Positions 1-9,137 of a stretch of DNA of 64,000 bases are shown here, in pieces; the first letter of the stretch is position 1; each line of letters begins with the position of its first letter. Origin of the DNA: Paraeggerthella hominis (lineage in GTDB: Bacteria; Actinomycetota; Coriobacteriia; Coriobacteriales; Eggerthellaceae); NCBI RefSeq assembly GCF_021044775.1, contig NZ_JAJNOQ010000005.1, forward strand, positions 62,001-126,000, written 5' to 3'. Made by a program: the position numbers and the translations under genes. Under the pieces are notes generated by a model. The model searched no databases. It worked only from the letters and a program-made list of their open reading frames with translations, and was not told the DNA's origin.

Positions 1-1607
1 GTAGCATCGCCCGATAGCATGCGAGCGATCTCAGCCGGCCGATCCTCTGCGGAAAGGCGGCGCAGCTCGGTCTCGGGCATGCCGGATGCGCCGTCGACCT
101 TCCGAACCACGTAATGAGCATGGCCGCGCACGGCCACCTGGGCAAGATGCGTCACCACGAGCACCTGATGCGTGCGGGCAAGATCGGCCAGCACATCGGC
201 CAGGGCAACCGCCGTCGACCCGCCCACGCCGGCATCCACCTCGTCGAACACGAGCGTATCAACGTCGTCGGACTCGCCTAGGACCACCTTGATCGCCAAC
301 ATCACGCGGCTGACCTCGCCGCCAGACGCGATGCGCGCCAGCGGTCGAGCCTGCATGCCGGAACCGGGACGGAACAAAAACTCGACGCTCGACGGCCCCG
401 CTTTCGTCCAAGCGCTTCGATCGAGCGCCTGAATCGAGCAGACCAGCTGCGCTCCACCCATTTCCAAACGTCCCATGTGCTGCGTCACGGCAGCCGCGAA
501 GCGAGGGGCGGCGTCGGCGCGAGCGGCATCCAGAGCAGACGCCGCATCGGCAAGCGCCTGCTCGGCGCGATCGACGGCCTGCTGGGCCGCGCGCTCCCGC
601 TCGGCGGCGTCGTCTACTAAAGATACCAGGTCAGCGGCTTCTTCACGACATGCCAGCACGTCTTCCATACGCGGGCCGTGCGCGCGCAGCAAGCCTTGAA
701 GCGCAGCCATGCGCTCCTGCTGCTGGGAAAGAACCTCAGGGTCGAACTCCACGCTGTCACGATAATCGCGCGTTTCACGGGCGATGTCCTCCAGAACGTA
801 TCCCGCCTCCCGCAGGGCGTCGGCGTACTCGCCCAGCTTGCCGTCATGACGGGCAGCGGCATCCAGAGCGCTTACGGCAACGCCGAGCGCGTCGACGGCC
901 CCGCCTTCGCTCGCCAATGCTCCGTGGGCCGCATTTGCCGCCATTGCCAATGCCTCGGCATGCTCCACTCTTGCCAAATCGGCCGCCAGCTCTTCGTACT
1001 CCCCCTCGCGCGGCGACACCGCGTCGATGCGCTGGAGCACGAACCGCGCTTCATCGAGTTTCGCGGACGTCGATACCCCGGCCTCGCGAACGCGAGCGAG
1101 CTCAGCCGCCGCGGCGTCAGCCTGGGAAAACGCAGCTTCGTACGCGGCAAGCGCGTCCGCCACGGCTTCGCCCGCCCACGCATCGAGCATGCGAACATGG
1201 CTGGCGGGGCGCATGAGCCGTTGATGCTCGTGCTGTCCGCACAGGTCTATCGTGGGCGCAACCACGCGCGCAAGCTCCCCGACGCTGGCCATGCGCCCGT
1301 CGATGCTCACGCGCGACCGGCCGTCCGACGTAACCCGGCGCGAAACCACCAGATCATCGGCAACCGCATCATCTTGGCCATCGCCCAGAGCCGCAATCCC
1401 GAAGAACCGACCCGATACAGCCAGCGCGTCCTCGCCGTCGCGCACGGAATCTTTATCGGCGCGCGCGCCCATGAGCAGCTTCAACGCCGAAAGCAGCGCC
1501 GTTTTGCCCGCGCCCGTCTCGCCCGTGAGCACGGTCAACCCGCGCGCGGGCTCAAGCGCGGCTTCGCGTATCAGCGCAAGGTTCTCAACCTGTATCTCAT
1601 CGATCAT
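1..1607 (-). CDS. recN: DNA repair protein RecN (C-terminus cut by window edge)
   Basis: SMC-like ATPase that acts early in recombinational repair of double-strand breaks. About 535 residues are visible and begin MIDEIQVENLALIREA. The Walker A motif GETGAGKT is at residues 29-36. A long central coiled-coil-type region rich in Ala, Glu and Arg follows. The C-terminal half of the ATPase shows the family signature LARIASGGEVSRVMLA and then a Walker B-type segment (TLVFDEVDAGVGG). Family members are about 550-570 residues, so only some 20 residues lie outside the window. The start at 1607 is supported by an AGAGGTG ribosome binding site just upstream. Identification is firm. Confidence 0.95.
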   Translation of the reverse strand, partial: MIDEIQVENLALIREAALEPARGLTVLTGETGAGKTALLSALKLLMGARADKDSVRDGEDALAVSGRFFGIAALGDGQDDAVADDLVVSRRVTSDGRSRVSIDGRMASVGELARVVAPTIDLCGQHEHQRLMRPASHVRMLDAWAGEAVADALAAYEAAFSQADAAAAELARVREAGVSTSAKLDEARFVLQRIDAVSPREGEYEELAADLARVEHAEALAMAANAAHGALASEGGAVDALGVAVSALDAAARHDGKLGEYADALREAGYVLEDIARETRDYRDSVEFDPEVLSQQQERMAALQGLLRAHGPRMEDVLACREEAADLVSLVDDAAERERAAQQAVDRAEQALADAASALDAARADAAPRFAAAVTQHMGRLEMGGAQLVCSIQALDRSAWTKAGPSSVEFLFRPGSGMQARPLARIASGGEVSRVMLAIKVVLGESDDVDTLVFDEVDAGVGGSTAVALADVLADLARTHQVLVVTHLAQVAVRGHAHYVVRKVDGASGMPETELRRLSAEDRPAEIARMLSGDA

Positions 1608-1737
1608 CGCGCACCTCTTGCAGCGTTGGTTCCATTCGGGCTCCCAGTATACCAGCCCTCGTCGCGTCGAAGCCGGATCGCCCAGCGAAGACAGAACCGG
1701 CAAGACAGGGAAGCGAAGTCCCCCTTCGCGCGCTTCC

Positions 1738-3738
1738 TTACAGCGCGAACCGATCGCGCAGCGAAGAGGGCGCGCTCGCCTCCGAGGCGCGCTGCTCGCG
1801 ACGCCATTCCATCAAGTACGCCACGCAATCGGTGCGGTTGCACGAGCGCAAAAGCTCGATCTGACGGTCGAACGAGGCCTCGTCGATGAACCCGGCTTCC
1901 ACCAACGCCTCAACCATGTCGCGATCGCCCTCGCGCGCGACGCGCTCCCACGCCTCCTTCCCGTATCCCCGCAGATGGGAGACGAGAACGACGCGCACAC
2001 TGTCAGACAGTCGGTAGGGCGACGCAAGCCGATGCAGAAGCGCGCCCAAACGATCCGGCAAGTTCTTTCCCGATCGCAACAGCTCGTCGTAGCGCGCGAA
2101 GTCGAACGGAACGCCGTCGGGAGCGTCCACCAGAAAACAACTGAGCAGCTGGTCAGCGGAAACATGCACGATAGTTCCCGCATGCGACAATCGGCACACC
2201 GAATACTCGAAGCTGCCCTCGCCCACCGAGCGGCAACTTGCCGGAATGGGAACGGGGCCTTCCAGTTTGCGCGACCAGAAGCAATGCGCGCCGATGGAGC
2301 GCAAACCTTCGGGCAAGACCAGGCGCTTCGTTCCGCGGCACGCGTTGTCGCGCTCGATGACGCGCACCGTGTCGGGAACCACCACCGAGGCCGGGGCGAA
2401 CGGCAGCGCCCTCACGCCGATGCGCACCAGCGGACGCCCTTCGACCTGTCGCGGAAGCGCAAGAATGTCGCTCGCGCTGGCCGACACGTAGTCCACCGTC
2501 GAACCGGCCTCGCCCGACGCCGCGAACTCCGTAGCCGCTTCGGCCGCTGCCGCAGACGGCGAAAGCTCGCGCGCGGCAGCGGCGGCAGCCTCGTCCGCGC
2601 CGCGCACGGCTACGGCGCGGACGGCAGCCTGCTCGGCGAAACGACGCGACACCGAAACGGGCTTCGGCGGACCCGCCACCAGCACGGCGCCCTCGTCATC
2701 GAAGTCGTACCAGCATCCGTCAAGCTCCACGGCAAAAGGCCCGGCCAAACGTACGCCGCGCTTGCGCAGGGCGCGGTACGCAGGAGCTTCGGCCGGACAC
2801 TTCCAAACCGCATCGTCCCAACCGCGCGCATCCACGCGCGCAAGCGCGGCCGAGCAATCCACCACCGCAGGCGGCTCGCAACCGTCCGCAAACGCCGCAG
2901 CGGCCACGCGCTCCACGCCCTGCGGCAAACTCACGCGCTCGCCGTAAGGCGAAGCCAGAAACACCAGCTCTTTGCCATTGTCGGAAAACAGGCTTCCCTC
3001 GCGCGCGCAATAGCGCGCATTGGCCGCATCGACCGAATACTCCCGCCGCGCCAAGCGCGGGGAAACGCCTGCAAGGTCGCAACGCTGCTCGCCCAGCTGG
3101 CTTACGCCGCGCCCAAGGTGAATCCGCTGTGCAGACATCGCCGCGAACGCGTTCGCCGCAACGTGCTCCACCGTATCGGGCACCACCAGCAGTCGCACGC
3201 CCACGCCCTGCACAAACCGCCGGGCAAACGCCTCGACCGCCACGCGCACCACGGCGACGCCGTCCACGAACGCAGGAAGCGCAACCACTAGATCCTCGCT
3301 GCGCCCGACCGCGGCAGCAAAACGATGCAAGTCGAAAGCCGTTAGAGCATAGCCGCCCGGAACCTGCCGCACGCTTATCGCACCGCGCAGGCCTTCCTCC
3401 ATGCGAGCCTGCATCGGCGAAGGCTCGACGGAATCGCCGGCATCCTGCTCGGCCGCTTGGGCCAGCAGCTCATCGAACTCCCCCATCCACAGCGCGCCGG
3501 CCGAGAACAAATCCCCCTCGCGGCCCTCGCCCGAAGCAGCATCGTCGGCGCCGTCGTTCGCCACCCATGCGCGGTACGCCGGAAGCTGGGGGGACCACAC
3601 CTCGCCTTCCACCGCCCGAGCGGCTTCCACCACGTCCACGTCGCGCGCGTCAAGACGGGGTGGATTTTTGATCACTTGATCAATAAGATCATCGATGGGC
3701 GCCTGCGCACCATGATAGACCAGCGTGTTTTCCATCAT
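1738..3738 (-). CDS. BspA-type leucine-rich repeat protein, cytoplasmic
   Basis: A 666-residue protein with no signal peptide or membrane segment. Two blocks of LRR_5/BspA-like repeats are visible. One is near residues 150-260 (RLLVVPDTVEHVAANAFAAM) and one near 430-530 (ASVVVPDTVRVIERDNACRG, then VLPEGLRSIGAHCFW). The N-terminus is acidic and the C-terminus is helical, with short ankyrin-like stretches (DMVEALVEAGFIDEASFD). Start MMENT follows a GGGAGG ribosome binding site. The gene is divergent from the VWA/MoxR pair. BspA repeats usually mediate protein contacts, so an adaptor role for that pair is conceivable but is inference. The exact function is unknown. Confidence 0.7.
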   Translation of the reverse strand: MMENTLVYHGAQAPIDDLIDQVIKNPPRLDARDVDVVEAARAVEGEVWSPQLPAYRAWVANDGADDAASGEGREGDLFSAGALWMGEFDELLAQAAEQDAGDSVEPSPMQARMEEGLRGAISVRQVPGGYALTAFDLHRFAAAVGRSEDLVVALPAFVDGVAVVRVAVEAFARRFVQGVGVRLLVVPDTVEHVAANAFAAMSAQRIHLGRGVSQLGEQRCDLAGVSPRLARREYSVDAANARYCAREGSLFSDNGKELVFLASPYGERVSLPQGVERVAAAAFADGCEPPAVVDCSAALARVDARGWDDAVWKCPAEAPAYRALRKRGVRLAGPFAVELDGCWYDFDDEGAVLVAGPPKPVSVSRRFAEQAAVRAVAVRGADEAAAAAARELSPSAAAAEAATEFAASGEAGSTVDYVSASASDILALPRQVEGRPLVRIGVRALPFAPASVVVPDTVRVIERDNACRGTKRLVLPEGLRSIGAHCFWSRKLEGPVPIPASCRSVGEGSFEYSVCRLSHAGTIVHVSADQLLSCFLVDAPDGVPFDFARYDELLRSGKNLPDRLGALLHRLASPYRLSDSVRVVLVSHLRGYGKEAWERVAREGDRDMVEALVEAGFIDEASFDRQIELLRSCNRTDCVAYLMEWRREQRASEASAPSSLRDRFAL

Positions 3739-3780
3739 AGTATTGTGCTACCTCCCAAAAACCTCTTGGTAACAGGTTTG

Positions 3781-3809
3781 TTTACCCTTGGCCTGCCCCA
3801 TGCTACACT
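3781..3809 (+). promoter_or_regulatory. Putative sigma-70-type promoter of the VWA/MoxR operon
   Basis: TTTACC (3781-3786), a 17-bp spacer and TACACT (3804-3809), followed 77 bases later by the VWA start codon. Seen by eye only. Confidence 0.45.
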
Positions 3810-3886
3810 GCGGGAAGCGACGAAGGCAAGAGCCACCGCGAAGCCAGCACGCGCTTCGCACACGCACGTCCGTTCAAAGGAGCAAC

Positions 3887-5437
3887 ATGGCCGTCGAAGC
3901 CGTAGGTCCGCTTGCGCGGCAAGCGCTCGACCTCGCGAGAACCGAGCTGCTCGTGAACCTGAGGTTCATGAACGCTGCGTTCGCGCGCCTTACGTACCTC
4001 CCCGTGCCCGGTTCCACGTTCGCCACCGACGGCGCCCGCATACGGTACAGCCCCGCCAGCATCGCGCGCGCCTACGCGGACGAGCCGGCCTCGATTGCAC
4101 GGGCGTACCTGCACATCGTGCTGCACAACGTGTTTCTGCATCCGTACCCGTCTGCGCGCGTGAACGCCGCATGCTGGGACGCCGCCTGCGACATCGTGGT
4201 CGAGCGCGCCATCAACGAGCTTGACCTGCCCGTCACGCGCACCGAGCGCGCCGATCGCCAACGAGCCGCCCTCGCGCGCATCGATGCCGACGTCCCCCTG
4301 GCAACCGCCGAAACCGTCTACCGTTACCTGATCGAGCAGCAGCTGGAAGACGACGACCTGGAAGCCCTGCGCGCGCCCTTCTACGTGGACGACCACGAAC
4401 CCTGGCATCGCATGGCCGCGCAAGAGGCCGCGCGCAGCAAGGCCGATTCCGAGGAGGGCCGGCGCGACGAAGGGCCGGACGCACCGGATGGCGCAGCTTC
4501 CTCGCAGGCCGCGAAAAGCGGTACCGACATGGACCTGCCTCCCGATGCCGATCAGGCGAAACGCAACCATACGTCCCACCAAGCCGTCAGCCAGGACGAC
4601 ATCGCGCAAAAGGAAGCGCCCGAGAAAGCCGGCCGATCCATCGACGACCGATTCGCCGACACCGTGAACCTGGACCGATCGAAGGAGCAATGGAAGAGCG
4701 CGGCCTACGAGATGGGCGTGCAGCTAGACGCGTACGCGAAGCTCTGGGGAGTCGAGGGCGCGAACCTGGCCATGAATCTGAAGGCGGTCACGCGCGAGCG
4801 CCAGGACTATCGCGAGTTCTTGCGCAAGTTCGCGCGCATGGGCGAGCAGATTCGCGTAAACGACGACGAATTCGACTACGTGTACTATTGCTACGGGTTG
4901 GAGCGCTACGGCAATCTGCCCCTGATCGAACCGCTCGAATACGTGGAAGAGCGCCGCATCAGGGATTTCGTCATCGCCATCGACACCTCGGCCTCCACGA
5001 AAGACGGCCTGGTGCGCCGCTTCATCGAAAAGACCTACGCCATCCTGGCGAACGAAACCAGCTTCTTCGCCGACATGAACGTGCTCATCGTGCAGTGCGA
5101 CGCCGCCGTCACGAGCGCCGTGCGCATCGGATCGCTGGCGGAGCTGGAGGATTATCTGGAAAACCTGGAGATCAAGGGGCTTGGCGGCACGGACTTCAGG
5201 CCCGTGTTCGCCCTAGTGGATAGCGAGATCGAGCGCGGCGATCTAACGAACCTGGGCGGCCTCATCTACTTCACCGACGGACAGGGCACCTACCCCGCCC
5301 GCAAGCCCGATTACGACACCGCCTTCGTATTCGTAGACGACGTATCCGCCGCAGCCGCCCCGCCCGTTGCCTCCTGGGCCATGAAAGTAGTACTGGACGA
5401 AACCTTCGTTTTGGAAGAGGAAGAGGACATCCGATGA
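3887..5437 (+). CDS. VWA-like (DUF2201 family) putative metallopeptidase / MoxR partner
   Basis: A 516-residue protein. The N-terminal domain looks like DUF2201_N, with a His-rich helix AYLHIVLHNVFLHP (H76, H80, H85) followed by WDAACDIVVERAIN, a metal-site-like arrangement. A charged low-complexity linker (about 185-255) leads to a C-terminal VWA-like domain. The MIDAS-type motif DTSAS is at 366-370, followed by GGTDF and YFTDGQG. I chose ATG 3887 because AAAGGAG precedes it; an in-frame ATG at 3788 lacks one. The stop overlaps the MoxR start by 4 bp (ATGA), so the two are translationally coupled. By analogy with MoxR-VWA pairs, this is probably a substrate-recognition or chaperone partner. 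The substrate is unknown. Confidence 0.8.
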   Translation: MAVEAVGPLARQALDLARTELLVNLRFMNAAFARLTYLPVPGSTFATDGARIRYSPASIARAYADEPASIARAYLHIVLHNVFLHPYPSARVNAACWDAACDIVVERAINELDLPVTRTERADRQRAALARIDADVPLATAETVYRYLIEQQLEDDDLEALRAPFYVDDHEPWHRMAAQEAARSKADSEEGRRDEGPDAPDGAASSQAAKSGTDMDLPPDADQAKRNHTSHQAVSQDDIAQKEAPEKAGRSIDDRFADTVNLDRSKEQWKSAAYEMGVQLDAYAKLWGVEGANLAMNLKAVTRERQDYREFLRKFARMGEQIRVNDDEFDYVYYCYGLERYGNLPLIEPLEYVEERRIRDFVIAIDTSASTKDGLVRRFIEKTYAILANETSFFADMNVLIVQCDAAVTSAVRIGSLAELEDYLENLEIKGLGGTDFRPVFALVDSEIERGDLTNLGGLIYFTDGQGTYPARKPDYDTAFVFVDDVSAAAAPPVASWAMKVVLDETFVLEEEEDIR

Positions 5438-6957
5438 ACATTCGGCAAGCGAAAGACCAGATCAAAAACGCAATGATAGCCTACTTCGCAAAGGATGCGT
5501 TCGGCAACTACCGCCTTCCCACCGAACGCCAGCGCCCGGTGTTCCTGCTGGGAGCGCCCGGCATCGGCAAGACGGCCATCATGGAGCAGATCGCGCAGGA
5601 GCTTGACGTAGGCTTCGTGTCCTACTCGATGACGCACCACACGCGCCAAAGCGCGCTCGGCCTGCCGTTCATCGCGAAGAAAACCTACGACGGCAGCGAG
5701 TACGACGTATCCGAGTACACGATGAGCGAGATCATCGCCGCCGTATACGACGCGATGGAGGCGACCGGACGACGCGAGGGCATCCTGTTCCTCGACGAGA
5801 TCAACTGCGTGTCCGAAACGCTGACGCCCGCCATGCTGCAGTTCTTGCAGTACAAGGTGTTCGGCCGTCATCGCGTACCCGACGGCTGGATCGTGGTCAC
5901 GGCCGGAAACCCGACCGAATACAACCGCACCGCGCACGATTTCGACATCGCCACCTGGGACCGCCTCAAGCGCATCGACGTGGACCCCGATTTCGCGGTT
6001 TGGCGCGACTACGCCGTCGAGCAGGGAGTTCACCCCGCTGTGCTAACGTATTTGGACATCGAGCGCGATCACTTCTACCACATGGAAACCACGGTGGACG
6101 GCAAATCGTTCGTCACTGCGCGCGGATGGGACGACCTCTCGTCCATGATGAAGCTTTACGAAGAGCAGGGCCTCCCCGTAGACGAACTGCTGGTCAGCCA
6201 GTACGTGCAGAACGCCGAGATATCGAAGCGCTTTTCCGTGTACTACGACCTGTTCACCAAGTACCGGGCCGACTATCAAATTGACCGCATCCTGTTGGGC
6301 GAAGAAGACGAAACCGTGCTCGAGCGCGCGCAGGAAGCAGCCTTCGACGAACGCGTTTCGCTCATGGGCCTGATCACCGACGCTTTGGGCGGACGCGTGC
6401 GCGATGCCGTGCTGGAAGAGCGCGCCGTTGCGTTCGCGCATCGCGAGCTGACGGCCATCCGCGACGAAGCGGGAGCGAATGCAGAAGACGCGGACGAATG
6501 CGATGTGCTGCCCCAGCTGCGTGACCGATCCGCGGCCTTGCAGCGCCAGCTGGAAACGGAACGCAAGAACGGCCTGCTATCGGACGAGAAGTACGTAGCG
6601 TACGAGCGCACGTTGGCCCTGTTCGACCAAGCCATGCGCAACGCGGGTAGCTCGGTGCCGTTCTCCCAGGTAAAGCTGCTGTTCGGCGAATCGGTGAGCG
6701 CGCTTGACCAACATGTGGGCACTGCCGGGCAGGCGCTCGACAACGCGTTTGCGTTCGTGGAGCGGGCGTTCGGGGAAAGCCAGGAAATGCTGCTGCTGGT
6801 CACCGACCTGTCGGTCAACCGCTACAGCATGGCCTTCATCAACGACCACGGCTGCGATCGGTACTTCGAACACAACAAGAGCCTGCTGTTCTACGAGCGC
6901 GGCGCCGACCTGGCCGACCGCATCAACCGACTGGATTTGACGGAAGAAAACGCTTGA
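5434..6957 (+). CDS. MoxR-type AAA+ ATPase
   Basis: A 507-residue ATPase. Walker A is GAPGIGKT (40-47) and Walker B is ILFLDE (117-122), followed by IN, as in MoxR/AAA_5 proteins. Sensor-like VVTAGNPTEYNRTAHDFD follows. The C-terminal part (about 230-507) is helical, with a likely coiled coil around LPQLRDRSAALQRQLETE. It overlaps the upstream VWA gene by 4 bp, a pairing typical of MoxR/VWA chaperone systems such as RavA-ViaA. The function of this pair in this family is not established. The -35 box of the next gene overlaps this stop codon. Confidence 0.85.
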   Translation: MNIRQAKDQIKNAMIAYFAKDAFGNYRLPTERQRPVFLLGAPGIGKTAIMEQIAQELDVGFVSYSMTHHTRQSALGLPFIAKKTYDGSEYDVSEYTMSEIIAAVYDAMEATGRREGILFLDEINCVSETLTPAMLQFLQYKVFGRHRVPDGWIVVTAGNPTEYNRTAHDFDIATWDRLKRIDVDPDFAVWRDYAVEQGVHPAVLTYLDIERDHFYHMETTVDGKSFVTARGWDDLSSMMKLYEEQGLPVDELLVSQYVQNAEISKRFSVYYDLFTKYRADYQIDRILLGEEDETVLERAQEAAFDERVSLMGLITDALGGRVRDAVLEERAVAFAHRELTAIRDEAGANAEDADECDVLPQLRDRSAALQRQLETERKNGLLSDEKYVAYERTLALFDQAMRNAGSSVPFSQVKLLFGESVSALDQHVGTAGQALDNAFAFVERAFGESQEMLLLVTDLSVNRYSMAFINDHGCDRYFEHNKSLLFYERGADLADRINRLDLTEENA

Positions 6958-6982
6958 TACACGAACTTTTGTTCTATATAAT
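6954..6982 (+). promoter_or_regulatory. Strong promoter of the DUF1016 gene
   Basis: TTGATA (6954-6959), exactly 17 bp, then a perfect TATAAT (6977-6982). The -35 box overlaps the TGA stop of the MoxR gene. The DUF1016 gene therefore very likely has its own near-consensus housekeeping promoter. Confidence 0.75.
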
Positions 6983-7062
6983 GGAACACACAATATACGT
7001 TGGTTGGGTGCTACCCTAACTTTCTCGCAAAGGACAGCCGCCTTCTTGAAAGGGGGCTGTCC

Positions 7063-8112
7063 ATGGAACAGCTTTACGATTCCGCCTCGGATGAAACGGT
7101 TTACCAATCCGTTCGCTCAACGCTTGCGTCAGCGCGCACGAAAGCCGCTGCCGCCGTGAACGACGCGATGGTTTCCGCCTATTGGGAAATCGGGCGACAA
7201 ATCGCCGAGGCGCAGGGAGATCGCGCCGAATACGGAAAGCACCTCATGAAATACCTGTCCGAGCGGCTGACCGCCGAGTTCGGCAAAGGGTTCACGGAGC
7301 GAAATCTCCGCGCCATGCGTCAGCTGTACCTTGCATACCCAATTCGGCACACACTGTGTGCCGAATTGAGCTGGTCACACTATCGCCTGATCATCCGCAT
7401 AGAAGACCCTGTTCGACGCGACTTCTACGTCCGCTCCGCCGTCGAGGAGCGCTGGACGGTACGACAGCTTGATCGACAGATTCACTCGTTCTACTACGAA
7501 CGCCTGCTGGCCACCCGTGCGGAGGGAAAAGACAAGGTTCGGCAAGAGATCCAACAGCTTGAGCCTCCGACCAAGGCAGACGACGTCCTCAAAGACCCGT
7601 ACGTTCTTGACTTCCTCGAACTGAACGGAAATTCAGACTTCCTGGAAACGGACTTGGAACAAGCGCTCATGGACAAGCTTCAGCAATTCCTGCTGGAACT
7701 GGGAAAGGGATTCTCGTTTGTCGCCCGTCAACAACGCATCAGCGCCGACGGCGACCATTACTACATCGATCTTGTGTTTTACCATTACATCCTCAAGTGC
7801 TTCGTGCTGATCGATCTGAAAACAGGGAAGCTCACGCCGCAGGACATCGGCCAGATGGACTTCTACGTTCGCCTGTTCGACGATCAATGCACCCGAGCCG
7901 ACGATAACCCCACGATCGGGATCGTCCTCTGCGCCAATCGCAACAAAACGGTAGCCAAGTACTCCGCGCTCGCCGACGGGAGAGGAATATTCGCCTCGCA
8001 GTACGTGCTCTGCCTACCGACCGAGGAAGAGCTGTCGCAAGCCCTCGAAACAACCTGTTTGCTCGCAAGCGAAGAGGACGACCATCCCAGTCCCACGGCA
8101 GAAAAGAGCTAG
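7063..8112 (+). CDS. DUF1016 family (YhcG-like) PD-(D/E)XK nuclease
   Basis: A 349-residue two-domain protein. The N-terminal DUF1016_N domain (about 10-150) includes AYWEIGRQIAEAQGDRAEYG and ELSWSHYRLIIRIEDP, which are characteristic of the family. The C-terminal PD-(D/E)XK fold (about 180-330) carries YYIDLVFYH (Asp236) and LIDLKTGK (Asp251 and Lys253) as likely catalytic residues. Start MEQLYDS (7063) is preferred, with GAAAGGGGG upstream. YhcG-like proteins are scattered accessory nucleases, often in mobile or defence contexts, and their targets are poorly known. The gene has its own promoter and contains a perfect 13-bp-arm palindrome at 7341-7367. Confidence 0.85.
   Translation: MEQLYDSASDETVYQSVRSTLASARTKAAAAVNDAMVSAYWEIGRQIAEAQGDRAEYGKHLMKYLSERLTAEFGKGFTERNLRAMRQLYLAYPIRHTLCAELSWSHYRLIIRIEDPVRRDFYVRSAVEERWTVRQLDRQIHSFYYERLLATRAEGKDKVRQEIQQLEPPTKADDVLKDPYVLDFLELNGNSDFLETDLEQALMDKLQQFLLELGKGFSFVARQQRISADGDHYYIDLVFYHYILKCFVLIDLKTGKLTPQDIGQMDFYVRLFDDQCTRADDNPTIGIVLCANRNKTVAKYSALADGRGIFASQYVLCLPTEEELSQALETTCLLASEEDDHPSPTAEKS
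7341..7367. repeat. Perfect palindrome inside the DUF1016 coding sequence
   Basis: Arms AATTCGGCACACA (7341-7353) and TGTGTGCCGAATT (7355-7367) are perfect inverted copies around a single C. They encode about residues 94-101 (IRHTLCAE) just before the conserved ELSWSHYR. This is far longer than expected by chance inside a gene. Confidence 0.85.
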
Positions 8113-8137
8113 CCAGGGGCACGCCAGCCGCGCGCGA

Positions 8138-8177
8138 GCTTCGGCTGGACGCCGCTCCCATGGCGTCCAGCCGAAGC
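8138..8177. terminator. Bidirectional hairpin between convergent genes
   Basis: A perfect 16-bp stem: GCTTCGGCTGGACGCC (8138-8153) pairs with 8162-8177 around an 8-base loop. It lies between the DUF1016 and TipA-type genes. There is no long U tract, so termination is probable rather than certain. Confidence 0.6.
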
Positions 8178-8196
8178 GCCAACGCCCCCGGCGCCA

Positions 8197-8967
8197 CTAC
8201 GAGCAGTACGCCTTGATGGCGTCGCGAAGAAACACGGTCGCACCGGGAGCCCATGCTTCGTAGTACGCCTTGAAGCGTTCGTCGGCTACATAGCCCTCGG
8301 CCAAGCAAGCATGCGCCTGCTTCGAGTACGTGCCGTCCTTCCAGAATGCGCACAGCCATTGGCGATGCAGGTCAGCGGCACGCTGGGCGTCTTCGCCCGC
8401 CGGGTCGCCCGCAGCCATGCCGGCCAGCAACGAGTCCTTGATCTGGGCCTCGAGCTCCTGCACGGCAAGGTACCGCTCCTCGCTCATGCCCATAAGCTTC
8501 GCGTTGCTGGCGTCGGCGGCCTCATCGCCCCAACGTTCGCGCACCTCCGCGCCGTACTTCTTCTCGTTTTCCTCGACGAGTCCCTTCTTGAACGCCTCGA
8601 ACTTATCCTTGTCCTTCATGGTTTCTTGTCCTTCCAAGCTGGCGAGCGTTCTCTGAACGCTCGCGATCAATCCATCTATGCGAGCACGTCGAGACCGCAA
8701 CTCGCGCAAATGCCCGGCCAAAGCCTCCCGCGCATCGAACGCAGGATCGTCAAGCAGTCGCTTTATGTCGCCAAGCGACATGTCGGCCTCGCGATACAGC
8801 AGAACCTGCTGCAGCCGATCCACCTCTGCAGGGCCGTACAGCCGATACCCGTTCGCAGCGCGCTGCGCCCGAACCAGCCCCGTTTCGTCGTAATGATGCA
8901 GCGCGCGCACGGTTGCGCCCGACAACTCGGCAAGCTGGTGAACCGTATAGGTTTTCTCATGCGGCAT
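8197..8967 (-). CDS. TipA-type MerR family transcriptional regulator
   Basis: A 256-residue protein. The N-terminal MerR winged helix-turn-helix (about 5-75: YTVHQLAELSGATVRALHHY, then GLVRAQRAANGYRLYG) is followed by a coiled-coil dimer helix. The C-terminal TipAS-like domain (about 120-250) includes QRAADLHRQWLCAFW and AYYEAWAPGATVFLRDAI. TipA proteins bind thiopeptide-like or other drugs and activate their own promoter; the ligand here is unknown. Start MPHEK follows GAAGGAGG. The upstream region contains a 19-bp-spacer promoter with a dyad (9019-9049), which supports autoregulation. No drug pump is adjacent. Confidence 0.9.
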   Translation of the reverse strand: MPHEKTYTVHQLAELSGATVRALHHYDETGLVRAQRAANGYRLYGPAEVDRLQQVLLYREADMSLGDIKRLLDDPAFDAREALAGHLRELRSRRARIDGLIASVQRTLASLEGQETMKDKDKFEAFKKGLVEENEKKYGAEVRERWGDEAADASNAKLMGMSEERYLAVQELEAQIKDSLLAGMAAGDPAGEDAQRAADLHRQWLCAFWKDGTYSKQAHACLAEGYVADERFKAYYEAWAPGATVFLRDAIKAYCS

Positions 8968-9018
8968 GCTGGCCTCCTTCGCCTCCGGCGCTCGTCGATC
9001 GCCCGAGCACCGGAATAC

Positions 9019-9049
9019 AGCATAAACCCTCCCGTAACGAGAGGGTCAA
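9019..9049 (-). promoter_or_regulatory. MerR-type autoregulated promoter and operator
   Basis: Read on the minus strand: TTGACC (9049-9044), an over-long 19-bp spacer, then TATGCT (9024-9019). The spacer region contains the dyad ACCCTC-N9-GAGGGT (9026-9046). This is the classic layout that MerR activators twist into an active promoter, and it lies directly upstream of the TipA-type gene. Confidence 0.8.
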
Positions 9050-9137
9050 GCAAGAATACCCGAATATTTCGCCTTCTTTCATATACTTTATTTCAGATAG
9101 CATTATGTACTTAACAAAGCACATTGAAAGGAGCGCT

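Noticed and set aside
1252..3291. Long open frame on the plus strand opposite recN and the LRR gene
   Set aside because: Arg/His/Ala-rich translation with no family features; it mirrors real genes on the minus strand, as expected in GC-rich DNA.
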